A stretch of DNA of 20,919 nucleotides, taken from NCBI GenBank assembly GCA_040002995.1, contig JBDUDK010000119.1:1-20919 (forward strand), written 5' to 3'. This DNA is from JBDUDK01 sp040002995 (lineage in GTDB: Bacteria > Actinomycetota > Acidimicrobiia > Acidimicrobiales > Ilumatobacteraceae). Both the position numbers and the translations under genes were made by a program. Below the pieces are notes generated by a model. It ran no database searches. It saw only the letters and a program-made list of their open reading frames with translations, and was not told the DNA's origin. Positions 1-5,859 of this stretch are shown here, in pieces (the stretch's first letter is position 1; each line of letters begins with the position of its first letter).

Positions 1-206
1 ACGGAACGGATCGTGCGATCCGGGTTCGTGATGGCCTGGCGCTTGGCGACCTCGCCGACGAGGACCTCTCCGGCCTTCGAGATGGCCACGACCGAGGGGG
101 TGGTGCGCCCGCCCTCCGAATTGGGGATGACGACGGGATCGCCCGCCTCGAGGTAGGCGACAACGGAGTTGGTGGTGCCGAGATCGATGCCAACGGCCTT
201 GGACAT
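1..206 (-). CDS. dnaK: Chaperone DnaK (Hsp70), N-terminal 68 residues only
   Basis: Cytosolic ATP-dependent Hsp70 chaperone that binds exposed hydrophobic peptides with DnaJ and GrpE. Only the start of the ATPase domain is in the window; the gene runs off the left edge. The translation opens with the Hsp70 phosphate-1 loop, GIDLGTTNS at residues 6-14, followed by VIPNSEGGRTTPSVV, which is diagnostic of bacterial DnaK. The ATG at 204-206 is preceded by a good Shine-Dalgarno (GGAGGA, 213-218) at 6-nt spacing. Nothing is truncated other than by the window edge. The downstream grpE/dnaJ/hspR genes often found with dnaK in actinobacteria would lie outside the window. Confidence 0.97.
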   Translation of the reverse strand, partial: MSKAVGIDLGTTNSVVAYLEAGDPVVIPNSEGGRTTPSVVAISKAGEVLVGEVAKRQAITNPDRTIRS

Positions 207-212
207 AGGGGT

Positions 213-285
213 TCCTCCGACGATTACGGGGCGGATGACTACTTGGGTACGCTCGCATGATAAAAGTTGAGTCCCGTCGTAACAA
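213..285 (-). promoter_or_regulatory. dnaK promoter and ribosome binding site
   Basis: On the minus strand a TTGTTA -35-like hexamer (280-285) is separated by 17 nt from a TATCAT -10-like hexamer (257-262), followed by a leader of roughly 45 nt with GGAGGA (213-218) before the dnaK ATG. The spacing is ideal for a sigma-70-type promoter, but the -35 matches only 4 of 6 consensus bases. The assignment is by inspection only. Confidence 0.5.
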
Positions 286-307
286 CCTTGGAGCTACGTG
301 ACCTCCG

Positions 308-1291
308 TCACTCCACGTACCCGTCGGGGTGGGTCGAATGCCAGGCCCACGCACTGGCCACGACGTTTTCGAAGCTGTGGTCGGGCAACCAACCAAGCAG
401 CTCGCGGGCCTTGCGGTTGTCGGCGTACACCGCGACGGGGTCTCCGGCGCGGCGGCCGACATACGACACCGGGATCTCGACACCGGACACCTTGCGGACC
501 ATGTCGATGACATCCTGAACCGACGAGCCGGTGCCGGTGCCCACGTTGATGACGGTGGTCGCCCCGTCGTGTTCGAGGTACTCGAGTGCCTTCAGGTGGG
601 CGTCGGCCAGATCGTCGACATGGATGTAGTCACGAATCGCGGTGCCGTCGGACGTGGGGTAGTCGGTGCCGAAGACCGACAGCGCGGGCAACCGGCCGAG
701 GGCAGCCTTCATCACGAGAGGGATGAGGTTGGTGGTGGTCGATGAGTCCTCGCCGATCCGCGCGTCGCGTGAGGCGCCGGCCGCGTTGAAGTAACGCAGG
801 CTCACGGAGCGCAGGTCGTGGGCCGTGTCGTACCAATGAAGGATGCGCTCCACCATCAACTTGCTCTCGCCGTACGGGCTCTCCGGGGCAAGGGCGTGAC
901 CCTCCGGTACCGGCAAGGTTTCGGGCGTGCCGTAGGTAGCCGCTGTCGATGAGAAGACGAAGCGACGCACACCCGACCGTCGCAAGGCCTCGAGCAGGCC
1001 GAGCGAGCCACCGACGTTGTTGCGGAAGTACTTCTCGGGCTCGTGCATCGACTCGCCGGCGCTCTTGTACGCGGCGAAGTGGATGACCGCGTCGACGCCG
1101 AACTCTTCGACCAATTTCTCGACAAGAGGTTCGTCGTCAACCCGACCGACCACGAGGGGCGCATCGAGCACCGCCGCACGATGACCCAGTTCGAGCGAGT
1201 CGAGCACCACAACCTCGCGGCCGCGCTCGCGCAGTAGGCGGACGGTATGCGAGCCGATGTAGCCCGCACCGCCAGTGACGAGGACGGTCAT
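308..1291 (-). CDS. galE: UDP-glucose 4-epimerase GalE
   Basis: NAD-dependent short-chain dehydrogenase-fold enzyme that interconverts UDP-glucose and UDP-galactose, for galactose use and for cell-surface glycans. The 327 residues match the family length. The Rossmann glycine motif GGAGYIGS is at residues 7-14, the catalytic Ser is in FSSTAATYG (about S115), and the catalytic Tyr/Lys pair is YGESK (Y140, K144). NVGTG (249-253) and RAGDP (281-285) are typical GalE substrate-side motifs. The ATG at 1289-1291 lies 6 nt after a TACCCT box, so the mRNA is probably leaderless. The gene begins 13 nt after the stop of the M14 peptidase and could also be read through from it. Specificity for UDP-GlcNAc or another sugar cannot be excluded. 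Confidence 0.93.
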   Translation of the reverse strand: MTVLVTGGAGYIGSHTVRLLRERGREVVVLDSLELGHRAAVLDAPLVVGRVDDEPLVEKLVEEFGVDAVIHFAAYKSAGESMHEPEKYFRNNVGGSLGLLEALRRSGVRRFVFSSTAATYGTPETLPVPEGHALAPESPYGESKLMVERILHWYDTAHDLRSVSLRYFNAAGASRDARIGEDSSTTTNLIPLVMKAALGRLPALSVFGTDYPTSDGTAIRDYIHVDDLADAHLKALEYLEHDGATTVINVGTGTGSSVQDVIDMVRKVSGVEIPVSYVGRRAGDPVAVYADNRKARELLGWLPDHSFENVVASAWAWHSTHPDGYVE

Positions 1292-1297
1292 GGGGTG

Positions 1298-1303
1298 AGG
1301 GTA
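1298..1303 (-). promoter_or_regulatory. -10 box for a leaderless galE transcript
   Basis: TACCCT on the minus strand is 6 nt from the galE ATG, a distance that places the transcription start on the start codon. No Shine-Dalgarno is visible before galE. The box lies just outside the TAG of the upstream peptidase gene (1305-1307). Confidence 0.5.
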
Positions 1304-1304
1304 C

Positions 1305-2984
1305 CTAAGGCAGCGTCAACGAGACCCTCGCCCGCCCGGCCCGCTGATGGGCGATCTCTACGATGATCTCCGTCCCTACCGATCCGGTGACGACCCATTC
1401 CGCCTTGGCCCGATCGGCGGTGCCGTCAGACGACCACGGCGCGAACGCCGGGCCACCGATCGGACGCCCCGCGAGCTGGCCGAGTTCCAGTCTCCTTTGC
1501 CCGCTAACCACCTCGACCCCATCGGCGACGAGCAGCTCGGCCACGAGGGGGCGCACGACGCCCGCCTGTGTCGCCCGCTCCGTCACGTTGGTGGGCAACC
1601 ACCCGACGTTCGCCACCACGACGCGTACGCGCCATGTCCCGTCGCCCACGGCGACCGCGTCGGCAGAGTGCACGCGCAGCTCGGGCGTGAGGAGCGCGTG
1701 GTGCACAAGGAAGAGGCTCACCTTGCTGACCTCGTCCTCCAGGAGCGCCGACGGCGGATTGCCCCACGCGTGGAGGTAGTCCCACCCGCCGAGCTCCACG
1801 GCGCCGAGCTGCGAATGGTCAAACGGATACCAGTCGACGAATGCGCCGGGGTATCGGTCGGCCCACGCCAGCATCGCGAGATCGTCGGCGACAGGGTGCT
1901 GCTCATTCCAACGAATCGGGTGCTTGTGCTCGCCGACGCCCGCCTTCACCGGGTCCCAGATCTCGACGGTCCACGCGGCGAGCCCGAGGTGGTCGTACGC
2001 CCAGTCGTCGGCCGCTCCCGTCATCGTGGCCGTTGGCGAGTGGGTGAAGTCGTGAAACGTGGAATACGTCGGGTAGCCGGTGATGTCGGCACCGATGCGC
2101 CCGATGGCGTTGAACGTGAGGAGGTCGCTGCGGGGGAGCTGGTCGTCGGGTTTCATCGAAGATGGTCGGAGCAGGACCCCGCCGCAGGTGTGCAGGGCCA
2201 CGTAGGCACAGATGTTCGGGCGAGCAGTGACCGCGTCGATGAGCGCCCGCACCTCCGGCTCCGATCCGGGATGGTCACCGGAGCCCTTCTGTTCGCCTTG
2301 CGGCTTCCATCCGGCCGGGAAGTTGCGGTTGAGATCGAGACCTTCGGGCGGGCCCGGCAGCGCGATCGTGACGCCGTCGAAATCCACGATCGTGCCTTCG
2401 GGCAACAGTCGGTAGTACGGGGCGGCGGGATCGTCAGCCGGGCCACGAGCCACGAGCAGCCGACCCTCGTCGGGATGTTGCTTCCACGCGCCGTCGGGGT
2501 CGACCACTCGCATCTGCAACACGCGCCCGTCGCCGTCGAGGTCGTCTTCGTAGAAGCCGGGCCGCGGCCGCGGGTCGTTCCACGGCCACGGCCGAGTGCT
2601 CGAACGAAGCCGGCGGGGCCGCTCGGCCAGCGCGGCTTCCGCGCCGTCTGGGTTGACGCGGGGCACGACGTAGATCGTGCGGGTGCGGCGGGCGCGCTCC
2701 ACGACCTCGTCATGGCCGGTTACGAGTCGATGCACCAGATGGAGGGCGGCCACCGTTGCCGACAACTCGGTCGCGTGGATGCTCGCGTCGACCCAGAGGG
2801 CCGGTTTCGCATCATGTGCTCCAGCGGAGGAATCGGTGATCGTGACCAACCAGATCGGGCGCCCCTCATGGGAGCGACCGATCTCGCTGAGGTGGCAGAG
2901 ATCGGCGTACTCGACGGCCACCTCGTGGAGCAGAGTCGTGAGGTCGTCGAACCGCAGGAACCGATCGAACACGAACGAGGCCAT
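1305..2984 (-). CDS. Zinc carboxypeptidase, peptidase M14 family
   Basis: Predicted metallocarboxypeptidase that removes C-terminal residues or hydrolyses peptide/amide substrates. With this start it has 559 residues. The zinc ligands are H70 and E73 (HATE) and H265 (ALHTCGG). The substrate-binding Asn-Arg is in DLNRNFP (N219, R220), NPDG is at 111-114, and the general base is E341 in TVEIWDP. These are the complete M14 set. Residues about 440-559 form a separate C-terminal region rich in beta-strand-like segments, of unknown role. An in-frame start 39 nt further upstream (3023) and a longer open frame to 3185 exist. I chose ATG 2984 because a TACGTT box lies 6 nt before it, and because the longer forms overlap gpmA on the other strand. 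No signal peptide is visible, so a cytoplasmic role is likely. The exact substrate is unknown. Confidence 0.88.
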   Translation of the reverse strand: MASFVFDRFLRFDDLTTLLHEVAVEYADLCHLSEIGRSHEGRPIWLVTITDSSAGAHDAKPALWVDASIHATELSATVAALHLVHRLVTGHDEVVERARRTRTIYVVPRVNPDGAEAALAERPRRLRSSTRPWPWNDPRPRPGFYEDDLDGDGRVLQMRVVDPDGAWKQHPDEGRLLVARGPADDPAAPYYRLLPEGTIVDFDGVTIALPGPPEGLDLNRNFPAGWKPQGEQKGSGDHPGSEPEVRALIDAVTARPNICAYVALHTCGGVLLRPSSMKPDDQLPRSDLLTFNAIGRIGADITGYPTYSTFHDFTHSPTATMTGAADDWAYDHLGLAAWTVEIWDPVKAGVGEHKHPIRWNEQHPVADDLAMLAWADRYPGAFVDWYPFDHSQLGAVELGGWDYLHAWGNPPSALLEDEVSKVSLFLVHHALLTPELRVHSADAVAVGDGTWRVRVVVANVGWLPTNVTERATQAGVVRPLVAELLVADGVEVVSGQRRLELGQLAGRPIGGPAFAPWSSDGTADRAKAEWVVTGSVGTEIIVEIAHQRAGRARVSLTLP

Positions 2985-2990
2985 GGCCGG

Positions 2991-2996
2991 AACGTA
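2991..2996 (-). promoter_or_regulatory. -10 box for a leaderless M14 peptidase transcript
   Basis: TACGTT on the minus strand ends 6 nt before the ATG at 2984. It lies only 11 nt from the oppositely oriented gpmA -10 box, so the two promoters overlap. Confidence 0.45.
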
Positions 2997-3007
2997 CCGC
3001 TGCCCCG

Positions 3008-3013
3008 TACTGT
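3008..3013 (+). promoter_or_regulatory. -10 box for a leaderless gpmA transcript
   Basis: TACTGT lies 8 nt before the gpmA ATG at 3022, with no Shine-Dalgarno between them. This fits the leaderless pattern seen at several other genes in the window. Confidence 0.45.
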
Positions 3014-3021
3014 CGTCGTCC

Positions 3022-3768
3022 ATGTCCGACCTCGTGATCCTGCGCCACGGCGAGAGCACGTGGAACCAGCTGAACCTCTTCACGGGTTGGCGCGATGTCG
3101 ATCTCACGGCCAAGGGGGCCGATGAGGCGCGCGACGCCGGTATCACGATGCGCGCGGCCGGCTTGCGTTTCGACGTCGTGCACACATCACTTTTGGTTCG
3201 TGCGGTTCGTACCGCCGACCTTGCGCTTGACGAGCTCGGGCAGCTTTGGCTACCGGTGAACCGCTCCTGGCGTTTGAATGAGCGGCACTACGGCGCGCTG
3301 CAGGGCAAGGACAAGAAGCAGACCACCGCCGAATTCGGCGAGGCTCAAGTGAAGCTGTGGCGGCGCTCCTATGACGTTCGCCCGCCCGCGGTGACCCCCG
3401 ACGACGTCGAGCACCCAAGCCAAGATCCGCGCTACCGCCTCCTGCCCCCCGACGTCCTGCCCGGCTCGGAATGTCTCGCCGATGTCGTCTTGCGCGTGCT
3501 CCCCTACTGGCACGACATCGTCGTGCCCCAACTGCGGGCTGACCTCAGTGTGCTCATCGTCGCCCACGGAAACTCGCTGCGAGCTCTGGTCAAACATCTC
3601 GAAGGCATCGCCGACGATGCAATCGCGGAGCTGAACATACCCACGGGCGTTCCCCGGCGGTACGAGCTCGACGACGATCTGCGGCCAACGTTTGCCGGTT
3701 ATCTCGGCGATCCGGCGGCTGTCGCCGCCGCAGCCGACGCGGTCTCCCGACAAGCGGCCGGCACGTAG
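3022..3768 (+). CDS. gpmA: 2,3-bisphosphoglycerate-dependent phosphoglycerate mutase
   Basis: Glycolytic/gluconeogenic enzyme that interconverts 3- and 2-phosphoglycerate through a phosphohistidine intermediate. The protein has 248 residues, the usual dPGM length. The phosphohistidine motif LRHGESTWN places the nucleophile at H9. LFTGWRDVDLT (19-29) is the family substrate loop, R60 is in the LLVRAVRTA segment, ERHYGALQG gives the acid/base E87, and VAHGNSLRAL gives H182. All catalytic residues are present. A longer open frame begins at 2677, but the homology begins exactly at MSDLVILRHGE, and a -10 box lies just before that ATG. The gene is divergent from the M14 peptidase, with 37 nt between start codons. 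Confidence 0.96.
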   Translation: MSDLVILRHGESTWNQLNLFTGWRDVDLTAKGADEARDAGITMRAAGLRFDVVHTSLLVRAVRTADLALDELGQLWLPVNRSWRLNERHYGALQGKDKKQTTAEFGEAQVKLWRRSYDVRPPAVTPDDVEHPSQDPRYRLLPPDVLPGSECLADVVLRVLPYWHDIVVPQLRADLSVLIVAHGNSLRALVKHLEGIADDAIAELNIPTGVPRRYELDDDLRPTFAGYLGDPAAVAAAADAVSRQAAGT

Positions 3769-3788
3769 ACCCCCGTTCGCGGCGAGGA

Positions 3789-3807
3789 CCGGTGCCCGCT
3801 GCACCGG
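3789..3807 (+). terminator. Candidate gpmA terminator hairpin
   Basis: A perfect 7-bp stem (CCGGTGC at 3789-3795, GCACCGG at 3801-3807) with a 5-nt loop starts 21 nt after the gpmA stop. There is no T-run, as is common for actinobacterial terminators, so the call is tentative. Confidence 0.4.
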
Positions 3808-4142
3808 CCCTCAACCGCGTTCTATGGAATCAGACCTGCGCTCGTGCGTCGAGCAAGATCGTCTGCTCCTCGACTTCCGGGGTGATCGGCGGGCATCGAC
3901 ATGCACGGGCCACCCCGACCCCGCGCTTCCCCCGGCCCCTTCAACAACTACTGGCTTTACGGTCTCCTCCACGCGGGTGCATCGGCCGGCAAGCCGCCCC
4001 TCCCACCGCCCATTAGGAACCCGCTCGGTCCATTCGCCGAAAGCCGGATCACTGCCAGCTGCGGGCAGGCACCGCAGTCGAAAGGTTGGAATGCGCTGGC
4101 GGCAGCAGTGCGGGAGCTCACGGGGTTTCTGGGTGGTCCTGC

Positions 4143-4173
4143 GGCCGGGAGAGGCCGCCACTTTCTCCCGGCC
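4143..4173 (-). terminator. Candidate amt terminator hairpin
   Basis: A perfect 10-bp inverted repeat (GGCCGGGAGA at 4143-4152, TCTCCCGGCC at 4164-4173) with an 11-nt loop lies 15 nt beyond the amt stop codon. There is no clear U-tract, but the position and strength fit termination of the nitrogen locus. Confidence 0.55.
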
Positions 4174-4188
4174 ATGCGAAGCGAGGAC

Positions 4189-5754
4189 CTAGGTGGACAC
4201 CGATTCGCTCGGAGCCGTCGATTCGCCGTTGGAGGCGAGTCCCGTGCCGGGGTAGCTCTCTGACAGGTAGCCCGTGAACTCTGGGTAGCCGTGCACGCCC
4301 ATCTCGGGAATGTCGACGCCCTCGTCCTCCACTTCGTCGGAGACGCGGATGCCGCCCTTCATCAGGGCGTTTTGGATCTTGAAGAAGACGAACACGAAGC
4401 CGCCCATCACGAACAGAATCGTCGCGGCGCCGATCGCCTGCGCGGCGAACTGCCCCCATCCCGTACCGCCGTAGAGGAACCCCGTGACGCCTTTGGCCGA
4501 GTCGATCGGGGTGCCATTCCACCCCGCCCCGTACTGGCCATCGCTGAAGATGCCCACCGCCAGCACGCCCCACACGCCGTTGACGCCATGCACCGACCAC
4601 GCTCCGACCGGATCGTCGATCTTGAGCTTGCGCTCGGTGAACCAAACGGACTCGATGACCAACACACCCGCTATTGATCCAATCGCTGCTGCCGCCCACG
4701 GCTGGACGAACGCGCAGGGAGCCGTGATCGCGACGAGGCCTGCGAGCATGCCGTTGGCCATCATCCCTGGGTCGGGCTTCCCGGTGCGCATCATCACCCA
4801 CGCCATGGCGATCGTGGCCCCGAACGCCGCGGCGATGGCCGTGTTCGTGGCGATGACAGCGAACCTGATGTCGGTCGCTGCCAACGTCGAAGCCGCGTTG
4901 AATCCGAACCAGCCGAACAGCAGGATGAACGTGCCGAGCATGGCCATCGGGATGTGATGGCCAGGCAGGGTGCGGGGCTTGCCGTCCTTGCCGTACTTCC
5001 CCTTGCGGGGACCGAGGACATAAGCGCCGGCGAGGGCCGCGATTCCTCCCATGGCGTGCACGACACCGGACCCGGCGAAGTCGGTGTAGCCAAAGCCGGC
5101 ATGGATGCTCTTGCCGAGACTGGCGAGCCAGCCTCCACCCCACGTCCACGCGCCGAAGATTGGGTAATACAACGCTCCGCAGAAGAGACCCCATCCGATG
5201 AACGCCTTCCACTTCCAGCGCTCGGCCATACCACCGGTCGGAATCGTGGCCGTGGTGTCCATGAACGCCACCATGTACAGGAAGAACGCCATGACACCGG
5301 CTGAGTAGGCACCGCCGCTACCGCCGAGGAAGAGCGGACCCTTCCAAAGGAACACCCAGTTGCCGGACCCGATGAACTTGTCGCCGATCGGGCCGGACAT
5401 GCCCAGCAACGGGGTCGAGAAACCGCCAAACATCAGTGGGTAGCCGATGATGAAGAACGCGACGAAGCCGAGGCCGAAGATCGCGAAGTTGGTGCTCACG
5501 ACATGGGCCGAATGCTTCGCACGACAGAAGCCGGTCTCCACAAGCGCGAAACCGGCCTGCATGAAGATCACCAGCACCGCTCCGATGAACACGAAGAGCA
5601 GGTTCATGTCGACGCCGAGCGCGTCGGTGGCGGCCTTCGGGTCGAAGTCCGACGCCCACGCGAACCGACTCGTCGCGAGCAACACGGTCGTGACCACTCC
5701 CCCCACGACGGTCGCACGCTTCGCGGTGCGAAGCAGCGATCGGGATTTGGGCAT
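4189..5754 (-). CDS. amt: Ammonium transporter (Amt/MEP/Rh family)
   Basis: Trimeric membrane channel for ammonium uptake, normally gated by a P-II protein. The 521 residues begin with a probable signal peptide (hydrophobic about 15-34, ending FAWAS) and contain about eleven transmembrane segments. Visible Amt landmarks are the ammonium-site Asp in FGYTDFAGSGVVH (D225), the twin pore histidines H233 and H389 (WSVHGVNG), and the signature AFMDTTATIPTGG (163-175). The cytosolic tail after about 465 contains RVSDEVEDEGVDIPEMGVHGYPE, the kind of acidic tail found in Amt proteins that bind P-II, followed by a Ser/Thr-rich extension. The ATG is preceded by AGGGAG (5762-5767). It is the last gene of the nitrogen locus and has its own operator-promoter in the 105-bp gap upstream. 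Confidence 0.96.
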   Translation of the reverse strand: MPKSRSLLRTAKRATVVGGVVTTVLLATSRFAWASDFDPKAATDALGVDMNLLFVFIGAVLVIFMQAGFALVETGFCRAKHSAHVVSTNFAIFGLGFVAFFIIGYPLMFGGFSTPLLGMSGPIGDKFIGSGNWVFLWKGPLFLGGSGGAYSAGVMAFFLYMVAFMDTTATIPTGGMAERWKWKAFIGWGLFCGALYYPIFGAWTWGGGWLASLGKSIHAGFGYTDFAGSGVVHAMGGIAALAGAYVLGPRKGKYGKDGKPRTLPGHHIPMAMLGTFILLFGWFGFNAASTLAATDIRFAVIATNTAIAAAFGATIAMAWVMMRTGKPDPGMMANGMLAGLVAITAPCAFVQPWAAAAIGSIAGVLVIESVWFTERKLKIDDPVGAWSVHGVNGVWGVLAVGIFSDGQYGAGWNGTPIDSAKGVTGFLYGGTGWGQFAAQAIGAATILFVMGGFVFVFFKIQNALMKGGIRVSDEVEDEGVDIPEMGVHGYPEFTGYLSESYPGTGLASNGESTAPSESVST

Positions 5755-5792
5755 GCGTTGTCTCCCTCTCTTTGACTGACCGAATCCCGATG

Positions 5793-5846
5793 ACCTTAGG
5801 GACGGCTTGTTAACCCAATGTGCGGCGAATGCTTCGCGGTTGTGAC
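5793..5846 (-). promoter_or_regulatory. amt promoter with four 5-mers at 11-bp spacing (GlnR-like operator)
   Basis: On the minus strand the 5-mers GTCAC (5842-5846), GAAGC (5831-5835), CGCAC (5820-5824) and TTAAC (5809-5813) repeat exactly every 11 bp. The last one ends 10 nt before a TAAGGT -10 box (5793-5798), and the ATG is 38 nt further on. GlnR boxes of actinomycetes are described as gTnAC-n6-GaAAC; the first two blocks match this with one mismatch. The same layout recurs before the antiporter and the regulator genes. Confidence 0.6.
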
Positions 5847-5859
5847 AGGTTCCTGATGG

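Larger units (their letters stand above)
3769..4188. other. 420-bp stretch between convergent gpmA and amt, no recognised gene
   Basis: Apart from two hairpins, one near each end, I see no gene I can support. Several open frames cross it on both strands (for example 3901-4263 plus and 3811-4161 minus), but their translations are rich in Arg, Pro, Ser and Gly and match no family I know. The open frames running into amt are in antisense register. The sequence could be a decayed gene or plain spacer. Confidence 0.5.

Noticed and set aside
266..272. HspR (HAIR) operator at dnaK
   Set aside because: Only one half-site-like GTTGAGT is present. The inverted partner at the proper spacing is missing.
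2677..3021. 115-codon upstream extension of gpmA
   Set aside because: Phosphoglycerate mutase homology starts exactly at ATG 3022, a -10 box lies 8 nt before it, and the extension is antisense to the peptidase.
1347..3125. 592-codon open frame on the plus strand, antisense to the M14 peptidase
   Set aside because: The opposite strand encodes a protein with a complete M14 motif set. This frame gives an Arg/Val/Gly-rich translation with no family features and is an artefact of high GC content.
3811..4161. 116-codon minus-strand open frame in the gpmA-amt gap
   Set aside because: No recognisable motif, no ribosome binding site, and equally long frames on the other strand. It is kept only as part of the unassigned stretch.
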